Positions 53,705-61,917 of a stretch of DNA of 64,000 bases are shown here, one piece after another; the first letter of the stretch is position 1; the number at the start of each line of letters is the position of its first letter. Below the pieces are notes generated by a model, which did no database searches, was not told the DNA's origin, and saw nothing but the letters and a program-made list of their open reading frames with translations. The stretch lies in contig NZ_CP135922.1 in the NCBI RefSeq assembly GCF_032399705.1, positions 3,782,001 to 3,846,000 of the forward strand. Direction: 5' to 3'. Both the position numbers and the translations under genes were made by a program. Origin of the DNA: Paenibacillus sp. BIC5C1. Lineage in GTDB: Bacteria > Bacillota > Bacilli > Paenibacillales > Paenibacillaceae.

Positions 53705-54649
53705 CTAAATCAGTGCGCTCTCTGGATCAACTTTGCGAACGACCCAGTTCGCGAATAGGATCATTCCGCAGCCCAGTACAGATTGCATGAAGGCAGAAGC
53801 GGATGCCATACCGACCGTCGCGGTTTTGAGTTGTTTGTACACGAGCACATCGACCGTCGTGGTCACATTGTAGAGAGAATTGGAATCCCGCGGCACTTGG
53901 AAGAACAAACCGAAATCCGTGGAAAAGATACCTCCAACAGACAGGATAAACATCAGCACAATAACAAATTTCATTAACGGCAGTGTAATATACCGTGTCT
54001 GCTGCCACTTGCTAGCGCCATCAATGACAGCCGCTTCATAATACGTTGAATCCATGCTGGTGATTGTTGCCAAGTAGACAACCATGCCATAGCCGAGGCC
54101 CTTCCACATGTTCATAAATACAAGCAGAAAAGGCCAATAGGATGGTTCCATGTACCAATTTTTTGGATCCTGGTTGAAATGGGTCAGTACTTGATTGGCT
54201 ATCCCCTTGTCATAGCTCAGGAATGCCCAAAGCACCGCGGAAACGACAACCCAAGATAGGAAATACGGGAGAAACATCATCGTTTGATACACCTTGGCTG
54301 CCTTGCGGCTGTGCAGCTGTCCAACCATCAATGCAAGTGACACAGGCACGATGATACCTAAAATAATAAAGATCATGTTGTAACCGATTGTATTGCGAAT
54401 TACGATCCAGACGTCATTCGAACTGAACAGGAATTCAAAGTTTTTGAACCCGATCCAGTCGCTGTTTATAACATTACTGAGAAAATTCCCGTGAATCTTA
54501 AAATTCTTGAAAGCGATAATGACACCGAACATCGGCAAGAAGCTGAACAAAATGTACCAGATTGTGGTCGGAAGCACGAGCAGCGTGAGCTCGGTATCAT
54601 GCTTGCGCCAGCGTGTTCTTACTCTTTTGCGGGTGACTTTTGCTCCCAT
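53705..54649 (-). CDS. Sugar ABC transporter permease (LplB-like), first gene of the third ABC locus
   Basis: This is a 314-residue six-span membrane protein with LplB-type WYILFSFLPMFGVIIAFKNF and EAA loop DSTYYEAAVIDGASKWQQTR. GAAGGGAAG precedes the ATG. It starts the order permease, permease, binding protein, kinase, response regulator, second binding protein. Confidence 0.92.
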   Translation of the reverse strand: MGAKVTRKRVRTRWRKHDTELTLLVLPTTIWYILFSFLPMFGVIIAFKNFKIHGNFLSNVINSDWIGFKNFEFLFSSNDVWIVIRNTIGYNMIFIILGIIVPVSLALMVGQLHSRKAAKVYQTMMFLPYFLSWVVVSAVLWAFLSYDKGIANQVLTHFNQDPKNWYMEPSYWPFLLVFMNMWKGLGYGMVVYLATITSMDSTYYEAAVIDGASKWQQTRYITLPLMKFVIVLMFILSVGGIFSTDFGLFFQVPRDSNSLYNVTTTVDVLVYKQLKTATVGMASASAFMQSVLGCGMILFANWVVRKVDPESALI

Positions 54650-54719
54650 ATCATTCTTCCCTTCTTGTAGAACCTATCCTCGATTAGTTGTAATTCTATG
54701 AAAATCGCCAGATGATTCC

Positions 54720-54775
54720 TAGATCAAAAACGTAAGACAATAGTCAAAAAACAATAGGTTTCAGTATATTTCACA
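54720..54775 (-). promoter_or_regulatory. Probable activator site/promoter of the third ABC locus
   Basis: About 75-125 bp before the permease start, the minus strand has TTGACT and a weak -10, with a repeated CTATTGT heptamer (CTATTGT-TTTTTGA-CTATTGT, 14-bp period). This is compatible with a site for the short AraC response regulator. It is unlike the motif at 11153 and 22404. Confidence 0.4.
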
Positions 54776-54803
54776 TCAATACTTGGTTAGAGAATAAAAG
54801 AAA

Positions 54804-54832
54804 GACCTTGAGACTTTATAACCCTCAAGGCC
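54804..54832 (-). terminator. Terminator of the isochorismatase-like gene
   Basis: CCTTGAG and CTCAAGG (54806-54812 and 54824-54830) pair, and on the minus strand TCTTTCTTTTATT follows. It lies about 90 bp past the stop. Confidence 0.65.
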
Positions 54833-54923
54833 TGGAACTATGTATGAACGTACGATCCACAACACTATTTTTATAACTCATCTCATCTGCGGAGGCAAAC
54901 ATTATACGTAGATGGATACTTGT

Positions 54924-55463
54924 CTACCGTAAAACCGACATTATGATATTCTGGGTATCGCTTAAAGATACAAACCAGTTTTGTAGAACAGTATTATGAT
55001 GTGTAATGATTTGATCTGCAATTAAAGAGGAAGAGTCCGCGGTACTGTGACCATCTTTTGCTAAAATAACGTCATATCCCAAGCTAAATGCTCTACGACA
55101 TGTCGCATCAACACATATCTCAGTTTGAATTCCTGCGACAATCAGTTGATTAACGCCTAGTTGAGTTAAATGTGATTCAAGGGTGGTATCTTGAAATGAA
55201 TCTGGAAAGTTCTTTTCAATTATCACATCTTGAGTGATCAAGGGTAAAGCGGGATGGAGACTCCACCCTGAGGATGTTTTTGAGGTAAGTGTCCCTAATT
55301 TACCATTATGCTGCGTAAGTATGACTGGAATCTTACTTATGTGGGCACCAATCATAAGTTGTTTGATATTATTTAATAAATTTTCACTGTTATGAATAAA
55401 GAGAGGATTTATAAATGATCCGGTTTGTACATCTATAATTAATAAAGCTGGCTTGTAGATCAT
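54924..55463 (-). CDS. Isochorismatase-family cysteine hydrolase
   Basis: This protein has 179 residues. The isochorismatase-fold triad candidates are Asp in LLIIDVQTGSF, Lys in VIIEKNFPDSF, and Cys in GIQTEICVDATCRRA, where the first Cys after TE is the nucleophile. Family members hydrolyse nicotinamide, carbamoyl compounds or similar amides; the substrate is not determined. GAGGAGGGG precedes the ATG. Confidence 0.9.
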   Translation of the reverse strand: MIYKPALLIIDVQTGSFINPLFIHNSENLLNNIKQLMIGAHISKIPVILTQHNGKLGTLTSKTSSGWSLHPALPLITQDVIIEKNFPDSFQDTTLESHLTQLGVNQLIVAGIQTEICVDATCRRAFSLGYDVILAKDGHSTADSSSLIADQIITHHNTVLQNWFVSLSDTQNIIMSVLR

Positions 55464-55569
55464 AACTATCCCCTCCTCATTCTGGATACTTCTTCATTCA
55501 TTTCTAGAGGTTAGAATTGCCCGTAAGCATAATTATATTCATCAATTTTTACATCTAATCAGCTATGAC

Positions 55570-55611
55570 ACAAAGTTCTTGCCCTCCGTTTGGGACGAGA
55601 ACTTTGTTTTT
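55570..55611 (+). terminator. Terminator-like hairpin upstream of the CPBP-MerR operon
   Basis: ACAAAGTTCT and AGAACTTTGT (55570-55579 and 55598-55607) pair perfectly, followed on the plus strand by TTTTAT. No plus-strand gene precedes it. It may shield the MerR-type promoter just downstream from readthrough. Confidence 0.55.
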
Positions 55612-55628
55612 ATAACAAAAAACAAATA

Positions 55629-55659
55629 TTGCGGGGGACGCTACGTCACAATCTACAAT
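55629..55659 (+). promoter_or_regulatory. MerR-type promoter with 19-bp spacer
   Basis: TTGCGG (55629-55634) and TACAAT (55654-55659) are 19 bp apart. The spacer carries the palindrome GACG-CTA-CGTC. This is the geometry of MerR-regulated promoters and fits autocontrol by the MerR protein encoded at 56322. Confidence 0.7.
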
Positions 55660-55685
55660 GAAAAAAATGAGATAAAAGGAGTTTT

Positions 55686-56306
55686 ATGATGACTAAGCCT
55701 ACTGCAAAGGAACAATACAAAATACTGTTAAGAGCATCACTAACGCTATCATCGTTTCTCTTAATCGGATTGGTTTTTATTGGGATATTTAAGTGGGGAG
55801 AAATGTTATCATTTATAGCTTCCTTATTTATACCAAACGAAATTAGTATTTTATCTACAGTACTCATTGGTCTTATTTCCAGTTTGTTTATAACAACTAT
55901 TGTACTAATTACATTCATCAAAACAAGAACAGAATTACCCAAAACCGAGGGATCAGATATGATTAAAAAAATAATGATCAGACCAAGTGGTATAGCTGTA
56001 TCTGCAATAGGTGGTGGGGTGTTTGAAGATTTCTTTTTTAGAGGTGTCCTGATAGGATTATTTATTGGATATTCTATAATTGTGGATTGGCTCGTTATTC
56101 TAATCAGCACTTTCTTATTTTGGGCAATACATGTTCCCCAATATAAAGGAGCAACTGGTATTCTTACTGGTGTGTTTGTAAACGGTTTGATTTTTGCACT
56201 ACTCTTTTATTTTACCGGGTCATTAATTCCGCCGATGCTTGCCCATGGGATTTATAATATTTCTATTGGAATTATATTGGCGAATAAATACAAGAATGAT
56301 TTATGA
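55686..56306 (+). CDS. CPBP-family intramembrane metalloprotease
   Basis: This is a 206-residue protein with about six membrane spans. The Abi/CPBP motifs are present as GGGVFEDFFFRGVLIG, FWAIHVPQYKG and MLAHGIYN. The usual EExxxR motif reads E-D-F-F-F-R here, so the second Glu is Asp. The family includes CAAX-type proteases and bacteriocin immunity proteins. AAAGGAG precedes the ATG. The MerR gene follows 15 bp later. Confidence 0.85.
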   Translation: MMTKPTAKEQYKILLRASLTLSSFLLIGLVFIGIFKWGEMLSFIASLFIPNEISILSTVLIGLISSLFITTIVLITFIKTRTELPKTEGSDMIKKIMIRPSGIAVSAIGGGVFEDFFFRGVLIGLFIGYSIIVDWLVILISTFLFWAIHVPQYKGATGILTGVFVNGLIFALLFYFTGSLIPPMLAHGIYNISIGIILANKYKNDL

Positions 56307-56321
56307 AAAGAGGAATTTTAG

Positions 56322-57074
56322 ATGAGATTAACGGTGAGTAAATTTGCAATGCTGGCAGACACAACGGTCCGTACATTACGACATTATCGCCAACTTGGCA
56401 TACTAGTACCCTCACAAAAAAATGAAAATGATCATTATATATATGTAAATGCGGATTTTAAAAGGCTTCATGAAATCCAATTACTGCAAAGTTTAGGCCT
56501 TTCATTAAACGAGATTAAAGTCTGTTTGGATAATCCGAATTATTCTTTCGAGGAAATCATTAAAGTTCAAGAACAATCACTTCGACAGCGGAGGGAAGCA
56601 ATTGATTGTTCCTTAGCATTAATTGAACGAATACAACTGTTAACCGAGCAAGATCAACTTAATGAATCAAACTCTGAAATACTAATGCTCCTTATGAATT
56701 CCATGCGTGTTGAACAGGCTCAAAAAAAGCTGCTGCAAAAGTATGTATCTATAGATGTTATTGATCAGGTGTTTCCAGAGGATTTCTCTAAACAAACGTA
56801 CTTGGATGGAAAACTTTATAATTTGTTATTGCTTGTCCATCGAGCTATCGTAAAGGATCTTAACCCAGACCATCCTTTCATACAGCAGCAGTTGCACGGT
56901 ATATTTGCAGATACTCCATTAAGTGATCTGATTTTCAATGAAGAGGTAAATAACGAAGAACTGTATAAAAACGTAAAACCCTATGAATCGTTGGTGCCTA
57001 AGCATACCATGGATTTTTTAAAAGAAGCATTTGAGGTATTCAATACGAAGAAGAACTCTTCTCTAAAGGATTAA
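56322..57074 (+). CDS. MerR-family transcriptional regulator
   Basis: This protein has 250 residues. The MerR winged helix is at ~1-70 (LTVSKFAMLADTTVRTLRHY, QLGILVPSQ, LGLSLNEIKVCL) with a dimer helix at ~80-110. A ~140-residue C-terminal helical domain is of the TipAS-like size class and may bind a drug or other ligand. It is encoded with a CPBP membrane protease under a 19-bp-spacer promoter. Confidence 0.88.
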   Translation: MRLTVSKFAMLADTTVRTLRHYRQLGILVPSQKNENDHYIYVNADFKRLHEIQLLQSLGLSLNEIKVCLDNPNYSFEEIIKVQEQSLRQRREAIDCSLALIERIQLLTEQDQLNESNSEILMLLMNSMRVEQAQKKLLQKYVSIDVIDQVFPEDFSKQTYLDGKLYNLLLLVHRAIVKDLNPDHPFIQQQLHGIFADTPLSDLIFNEEVNNEELYKNVKPYESLVPKHTMDFLKEAFEVFNTKKNSSLKD

Positions 57075-57090
57075 ACCGAGGATTACATAT

Positions 57091-57131
57091 AAAAAGGAAA
57101 ACTGCTTTTTTACGAGCAGTTCTCCTTTTTT
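57091..57131. terminator. Bidirectional terminator
   Basis: AAAAAGGAAAACTGCT pairs with AGCAGTTCTCCTTTTT (one mismatch), with A and T runs on the two sides. It lies between the convergent MerR and purine permease genes. Confidence 0.85.
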
Positions 57132-57146
57132 GATGAAACCCGTTTC

Positions 57147-58445
57147 TTAGTGGTCCAGGAATACAAGCTGAATGAAGAACAATACGGCAAAAATATAGAA
57201 TATCGGATGAACATCCTTGCCCTTTCCGCGAAGCAACTTGAGTACCGGATAGAAAATAAAGCCAACACCGATACCTGTCGCAATACTGTGCGTCAACGGA
57301 GTAAGAATGATTATCAAGAAGGCAGGAAATGTTTCTTCGAGATCCTTCCAGTTAATTTTGCTGATAACACTAATCATAAAGTAACCAACAATAATCAGTG
57401 CCGGAGAAGTAATCGCCGGGATACCTGATATGACACTTACGATAGGTGTAAAGAACAAAGTAAGTGCAAGCAGTACACTTACTGTTACCGCCGTCAGTCC
57501 TGTTCTTCCACCTGCAGCCACCCCTGTGCTGGATTCGATATAAGCCGATGTTGGGCTTGTTCCGAGTAAAGCGCCAGTGGTAGTCCCTACGGCATCTGCC
57601 AATAGGGCGCCGCGTGAGCGCGGAAATTTACCTTCCTTCAGCAGTCCTGCCTGCTCAGCAACGCCGAGCATTGTCCCCGTCGTATCAAACAGCGTGATCA
57701 ACAGGAACGTAAATATGATGGTATACAAACCATTAGAGAATACGCCTGCCAAATCCAATTGGAAAGCTGTTGACGTGAGGCCATGCGGCAAGGATACAAT
57801 CGACTCCGGCATTTGAAACAATCCCATGATCCAGGCGAGTATCGCTGTGACTACCATTCCGATGAACAGATAACCTTTTACATTGTAAGCCATAAGCACA
57901 ACAGTGATAATTAATCCGATAATGGTCAAGTAAGTCATAGGTTCTGCCAAGTTCCCGATCGTAATCAAATTTGATTCTGAATCAGCAATAATCCCGGAAT
58001 TTTGCAGCCCAACCGTAGTAATAAACAATCCAATCCCTGCTGTTATCGCGTGCTTAAGGCTTGCAGGAATGGCATCAAGCAGCATGTAACGAAATGAAGT
58101 AAGCGATAAAATAATAAACAAAAGCCCTGCTATAAATACCGCTCCTAGTGCAACCTGCCATGACACCCCATATCCAGCCACTACACTATAGGCAAAGAAT
58201 GCATTCAGACCCATACCAGGCGCTATGACAATCGGATAATTGGACCCAATTCCCATGATCAGCGTCGCCACAATACTTGCCAATACTGTAGCAATGAATA
58301 CTCCGTTAAAGTCCATGCCTGTACTGCTGAGTATTCCTGGGTTTACGATCACTATGTATACCATCGTGAAAAATGTCGTAATCCCTGCGATGATCTCTGT
58401 TGATACGGTCGTGCCTCTTTCTTTTAGTTTGAACCAATTGTCCAT
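57147..58445 (-). CDS. NCS2-family purine permease (guanine/hypoxanthine type)
   Basis: This is a 432-residue protein with about 12-14 membrane spans, of the AzgA-like NCS2 subfamily. Characteristic segments are IVIAPGMGLNAFFAYSVV (QEPG-like substrate motif), ASLKHAITAGIGLFITTVGL, LITLFDTTGTMLGVAEQAGL and GTSPTSAYIESSTGVAAGGR. It imports guanine, hypoxanthine or adenine with protons. It resembles PbuG/PbuO, but I cannot tell which. Its ~170-nt leader ends in an attenuator-like terminator. Confidence 0.9.
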   Translation of the reverse strand: MDNWFKLKERGTTVSTEIIAGITTFFTMVYIVIVNPGILSSTGMDFNGVFIATVLASIVATLIMGIGSNYPIVIAPGMGLNAFFAYSVVAGYGVSWQVALGAVFIAGLLFIILSLTSFRYMLLDAIPASLKHAITAGIGLFITTVGLQNSGIIADSESNLITIGNLAEPMTYLTIIGLIITVVLMAYNVKGYLFIGMVVTAILAWIMGLFQMPESIVSLPHGLTSTAFQLDLAGVFSNGLYTIIFTFLLITLFDTTGTMLGVAEQAGLLKEGKFPRSRGALLADAVGTTTGALLGTSPTSAYIESSTGVAAGGRTGLTAVTVSVLLALTLFFTPIVSVISGIPAITSPALIIVGYFMISVISKINWKDLEETFPAFLIIILTPLTHSIATGIGVGFIFYPVLKLLRGKGKDVHPIFYIFAVLFFIQLVFLDH

Positions 58446-58760
58446 GATTAAAGCCAGCCTCCAACTTTCAAATTATTCTCCAGAGCAAAAACAAAAAAAA
58501 TCCTAATCATCGTAATAGGATTGTAATATTACCGCTCCTATATTCGTCATTAGGATTAAAAAGCTAAGATTCTAAACCAATGATAAGGATACTCATATCT
58601 GCTTTACCCTGATGCCCTTTCGAATTTTAATTAATATCACACTCATTGTCAATGAATTAACGTATTGTTCACAGTTATTTACGAACTATACAGAGATAAC
58701 ATTAAGTATTTATTCGCTTTTTTAGAGTAAGCTATACTGAATTAAGTCCTATGATTTGGA
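58446..58760 (-). promoter_or_regulatory. Purine permease promoter and leader region
   Basis: On the minus strand, TTGACA (58647-58652) and TAAAAT (58624-58629) are spaced 17 bp, so transcripts should start near 58617, about 170 nt before the ATG. The leader holds four alternating complementary blocks (CCTAAT, TAGGA, CCTATT, TTAGGA) and ends in a terminator. I could not match the G-box purine aptamer consensus. Confidence 0.6.
58493..58522 (-). terminator. Leader terminator (attenuator) of the purine permease
   Basis: AATCCTA (58516-58522, minus strand) pairs with TAGGATT (58499-58505), followed by a U8 run. An alternative upstream pair TCCTA with TATAGGA near 58530-58560 could compete, as in transcription attenuation. 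Confidence 0.6.
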
Positions 58761-59561
58761 CTATATTTCTGTCTTGGATAAAGTAAAATTGACAATAAAA
58801 AGTTCCATTGTTGTTTGATACCCCAAGCCTTCATATAAGCGAACAGCAGGCAGGTTATTTGCTAATACACCCAGATAAACATCTGGTGACAGTTTTTTAC
58901 CGAGGTGTGTCAATTCACTGGTTAGGCGTTTAGCTAATCCTCTGCCTCTGTAATCTAACCTGGTAACAATATTCCCAAGCTCTACTAGCTGAGAGTCATA
59001 AAAATGGTAGCCACCAACAGCTATGAAATCTTCCCCTTCCTTAATTCCAAGAAAAGGGTAATTCTCTAACTCACTTCTTGTGAAAAACCTCATTTCCCCA
59101 TTATGTAAAAAATCAATTACCTTAGAATATTCATTTTCATTTATCTTTTTTGCAATGTGAGCTTCAAGGAGTTTCGATTCATCCTGATGTTTCATCGTTA
59201 GAAAACGCTGGGGAATTCCTTTGATCAGACCAAAGGATTGAAAAAGTTCAAGGTCCCGTTGACAGAGTATCGTGCCACATACAGCACTTTCGTCAAGTTG
59301 GATCGTTTTTCTTGTAAAAGCAACGAGTTCTGGCAAAAAGATGTCCCGATCTGCAACTCGGAAGAAAGAAAATGCAGGAAAGGATAGTTCGCTATAATAA
59401 GCTAATACGGCTTTAAGTTGACTATTCATAAATTGACCAACATATTGAGCCTTATCCTTACGTTGCGTTAAATAACTATAAAAAAGCAAATTCTGTTCTG
59501 TATTCATATTGGGCAATAATTCAATAATTGTATCGTGAGTAAGCAAGCGATGCGAAATCAT
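58761..59561 (-). CDS. GNAT-family N-acetyltransferase
   Basis: This protein has 266 residues. The C-terminal GNAT domain is at ~150-266, with LGNIVTRLDYRGRGLAKRLT as acetyl-CoA motif A and LGVLANNLPAVRLYEGLGYQ as motif B. The N-terminal half is a less conserved GNAT-like fold. The ATG at 59561 is preceded by GAGAGG; a longer frame from 59654 runs through a small gene. The substrate is unknown. Confidence 0.85.
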   Translation of the reverse strand: MISHRLLTHDTIIELLPNMNTEQNLLFYSYLTQRKDKAQYVGQFMNSQLKAVLAYYSELSFPAFSFFRVADRDIFLPELVAFTRKTIQLDESAVCGTILCQRDLELFQSFGLIKGIPQRFLTMKHQDESKLLEAHIAKKINENEYSKVIDFLHNGEMRFFTRSELENYPFLGIKEGEDFIAVGGYHFYDSQLVELGNIVTRLDYRGRGLAKRLTSELTHLGKKLSPDVYLGVLANNLPAVRLYEGLGYQTTMELFIVNFTLSKTEI

Positions 59562-59577
59562 TTTAACACCTCTCAAC

Positions 59578-59763
59578 CTATAATTTCTTATTCTCTTTTT
59601 TATCTTGTTTTCGTTCAACAAATACCCAGATATAGTATGCCAACCAAAATACAATAGGAACTAAGAATACATATGATCTCTGGTTTGCTGGAAGAAAGTA
59701 AATTACAAGCAGTCCAATGATTAACATCGGCAGCATCAGGATAAAGTACTTCTTCTTATCTAT
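59578..59763 (-). CDS. Small membrane protein (about 61 aa), start uncertain
   Basis: The minus frame ends at the TAG at 59578. It encodes two hydrophobic spans (FILMLPMLIIGLLVIYFLP and VFLVPIVFWLAYYIWVFVE) and a charged tail (ERKQDKKENKK). GGAGGGACGGAC ends directly before an ATA codon at 59761-59763, so the gene may use the rare ATA start, or the start ATG was lost and the ATG at 59736 is used. The stop lies 17 bp before the GNAT start, suggesting one operon. The layout (two spans, basic tail) is that of a small integral membrane protein; its function is unknown. Confidence 0.5.
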   Translation of the reverse strand: MDKKKYFILMLPMLIIGLLVIYFLPANQRSYVFLVPIVFWLAYYIWVFVERKQDKKENKKL

Positions 59764-59892
59764 GTCCGTCCCTCCGTTTGTTCAATATTCATAATAATAA
59801 CATTCATTTATTTCTTTGATAAGATTCGCTTCTGCTGCCAGAAGTAGAGTATATTAAGCTTAGTTAAAATTTTATTTTAGGAGGCTATAACC

Positions 59893-60294
59893 ATGCCACA
59901 GGAGATCTGGATTAACCTGCCAGTCAAAGATGTTGAGAAGTCAACTGCCTTTTTCAATGAAATTGGATTCCATGCGGTAAGCGTTGGGAACGAAAGAGCC
60001 AAGCTATCCATAGGACAAACAACTATTTTATTGTTCCCGGAATCGGCGTTTGAGAAATTTACAGGTTCGAAAACAGCAGATACTTCCCATAGCGCTGAAG
60101 TGATATTCTCCATTGGCGCTGAAAGCAGAGAAGAAATAGATAAATTTATTCAAAAAGTGGAGTTTGCCGGAGGAAGCATCTTTGGCAAACCGAGTGAAAG
60201 CGACGGCTGGATGTACGGCGCAGGATTTGCCGACTTGGACGGACACCGCTGGAACCTGCTTTACATGGATGAGAGTAAAATGCCGAAAAAATAA
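59893..60294 (+). CDS. VOC-family (glyoxalase/bleomycin-resistance-like) protein
   Basis: This protein has 133 residues with the beta-alpha-beta-beta-beta repeat of the VOC fold (EIWINLPVKDVEKSTAFFNE, IGQTTILLFPE; FGKPSESDGWMYGAGFADLD, GHRWNLLYMD). It resembles YdeI/PhnB-like VOC proteins that act as dioxygenases, isomerases or ligand sinks. AGGAGG precedes the ATG. Confidence 0.9.
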   Translation: MPQEIWINLPVKDVEKSTAFFNEIGFHAVSVGNERAKLSIGQTTILLFPESAFEKFTGSKTADTSHSAEVIFSIGAESREEIDKFIQKVEFAGGSIFGKPSESDGWMYGAGFADLDGHRWNLLYMDESKMPKK

Positions 60295-60297
60295 GTG

Positions 60298-60331
60298 AAA
60301 CGCCGGTTACCTATTAAGGGCGCCGGCGTTT
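60298..60331 (+). terminator. Terminator of the VOC gene
   Basis: AAACGCCGG (60298-60306) and CCGGCGTTT (60323-60331) are perfect arms directly past the stop, followed by GTTTC. Confidence 0.75.
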
Positions 60332-60391
60332 GTTTCATATGGTGCTTCGTACCGTTTTAATTGTATTTTTTGATCAATTATGAAGCTGCAC

Positions 60392-60802
60392 CTATTTTTG
60401 CAATGTAAGATTTAATTGCCCTGTGAGTTCTTCCACATTATGACAAACAACCGAAGAATTCATCAACATGAGTTGTCCCCATTGATTGATATTGAATTCA
60501 CCTTCATGTAGACAAAAGATAGGTTTCTTATGCGCATAAGCATAACCAATCTCCCAGCAGGTATTACTTAAATTCAAGTCATTGTTTATTACAGCGACAA
60601 ACATATCACATTCTTCTATCGCCTTAACAGCGAATTTGAACATTTCATCTCTACTTTTTGAATCCACAGATTGAGTTTCTATGTCTCTATGTGGCAGATG
60701 TGTGGTTAAGAAGTGTGCCTCCATAATCGTATTTAACCGTTCCAACTTCCGTCGTTCCCCAGAAGTAAGTATAGAGCCTGACAAATATACATTTTTGTGC
60801 AA
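60392..60802 (-). CDS. Nucleoside 2-deoxyribosyltransferase-like protein
   Basis: This protein has about 136 residues. NVYLSGSILTSGER is the first nucleotide-binding-like strand, ECDMFVAVINND holds the conserved Asp, and NTCWEIGYAYAHKKPIF has the family's catalytic Glu position (WEIGYA). It could cleave N-glycosidic bonds of nucleosides or nucleotides, or be a related TIR/SLOG-type sensor. The start is a TTG at 60802, chosen because AAAAGGAG lies about 10 nt before it. An ATG at 60835 in the same frame has no ribosome binding site. Confidence 0.7.
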   Translation of the reverse strand: MHKNVYLSGSILTSGERRKLERLNTIMEAHFLTTHLPHRDIETQSVDSKSRDEMFKFAVKAIEECDMFVAVINNDLNLSNTCWEIGYAYAHKKPIFCLHEGEFNINQWGQLMLMNSSVVCHNVEELTGQLNLTLQK

Positions 60803-60868
60803 ATATCCCACGCTCCTTTTCACAGGCTTCGTCATGTAGTAATTTCTGATTGAATCTTTAGAGCAGTT

Positions 60869-61669
60869 CTACTGCAAATCCATCATTTTTTGAATGGTTA
60901 TAAGAACGCCGTTTTCTTCATTAGATTTTGTGATGAAACTCGCTGCTTTTTTGGTATTCTCACAAGCATTGCTAACAGCAAAGCTGTACTTAGCGATGGC
61001 CATCAGTTCAACATCATTTTCTCCATCACCGAACGACATCGTTTCCTCCGCAGTTACCCCCAGCATATCCTGTAATTTTTTTACCGTTTCGCCTTTATGG
61101 GTATGAAGAGCCGTAATATCCAGCCATCTGGCTTCAGAGTCGACAATGTAGATTTGGCCATGTAACGTTTGTTCCACATGTTTTCTAAGCATTGTGCTTC
61201 TGCCTTCTGTATCAAATACGGTTATTTTGATAAAATCACTATCGATTTCGGAGAAGGAATCCATTTTTATGACTTGTTCATAAGAGCCTTTAACTACGTT
61301 GTACATATCATCAGAGATAGAGGAATGTACGTATGCTGCATCGCTTGCACATACAATGATTGTCATATGGGGATCAAAACCTTGAATTTCTTCAATGGCT
61401 CGCAGAACGAGTGTGCGATCCATGCTAAACTCTTTAACGACTTTTCCATCTTTCTTGATTCTGGCTGCGCTATCACCAAGAATCCAGATACCTTTCCCGT
61501 GTTCACCAAACAACTTTTCTACTCGTTCACACTGTTTTCCCGTACAGGCAACAAACGTTATTCCTTTCTTTTGCATTTCTTCATGCACTTCATTAAAAAG
61601 TTCAATATCAAACGAACCTTGATTATTCAAAAATGTTCCGTCCAGATCAGTTACTACAAGTTTGATCAT
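60869..61669 (-). CDS. HAD-superfamily (Cof-type) phosphatase
   Basis: This protein has 266 residues. HAD motif I is VVTDLDGTFLNNQG (nucleophile Asp), motif II is FVACTGKQ, and motif IV is SFGDGENDVELM, with a Cof-type C2B cap between. It should dephosphorylate sugar phosphates or nucleotides. TAGGAGG precedes the ATG. A perfect palindrome ATTCTTTATAAAGAAT lies 25-40 bp upstream. Confidence 0.9.
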   Translation of the reverse strand: MIKLVVTDLDGTFLNNQGSFDIELFNEVHEEMQKKGITFVACTGKQCERVEKLFGEHGKGIWILGDSAARIKKDGKVVKEFSMDRTLVLRAIEEIQGFDPHMTIIVCASDAAYVHSSISDDMYNVVKGSYEQVIKMDSFSEIDSDFIKITVFDTEGRSTMLRKHVEQTLHGQIYIVDSEARWLDITALHTHKGETVKKLQDMLGVTAEETMSFGDGENDVELMAIAKYSFAVSNACENTKKAASFITKSNEENGVLITIQKMMDLQ

Positions 61670-61693
61670 TTAAAATCCTCCTAGTATAACAAC

Positions 61694-61709
61694 ATTCTTT
61701 ATAAAGAAT
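61694..61709. promoter_or_regulatory. Palindromic operator candidate upstream of the HAD gene
   Basis: ATTCTTTATAAAGAAT is a perfect 16-bp palindrome. Its TTTATAAA core recurs at 61921-61928 and inside ACTTTATAAAGT at 61932-61943. Confidence 0.55.
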
Positions 61710-61740
61710 ACTCATTAAGTGCCTATGACAATTCCTTTCG

Positions 61741-61857
61741 TTATTCAAAAAGATCATTAATGGATCGAATCGGCTTCACTTCTATAGGCTGACCCGACCA
61801 TTTCAGAGCCGCATATGCCCCAACCCAAATAATAGCTGCTAAAATTATATAAACCAT
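61741..61857 (-). CDS. 38-residue small membrane protein
   Basis: A GGGAGGTGATAGTT ribosome binding site leads to the ATG at 61855-61857. The 38-codon frame has one membrane span (MVYIILAAIIWVGAYAALKW) and a soluble tail ending INDLFE. It has its own promoter (TTGACA-18-CATACT at 61945-61974) and TTTATAAA boxes. The perfect Shine-Dalgarno and clean span argue it is translated. I do not recognise it. Confidence 0.75.
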   Translation of the reverse strand: MVYIILAAIIWVGAYAALKWSGQPIEVKPIRSINDLFE

Positions 61858-61917
61858 AACTATCACCTCCCGTATCTCGGTAGATCCTTCTAATTGTAAT
61901 CAGTTCTTTCTATAACC

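Noticed and set aside
58446..58660. Canonical purine (G-box) riboswitch
   Set aside because: I could not find the conserved loop segments; only the terminator and alternating blocks are clear.
60803..60835. ATG start at 60835 for the deoxyribosyltransferase-like gene
   Set aside because: It has no ribosome binding site, while AAAAGGAG lies just before the TTG at 60802. Not fully excluded.
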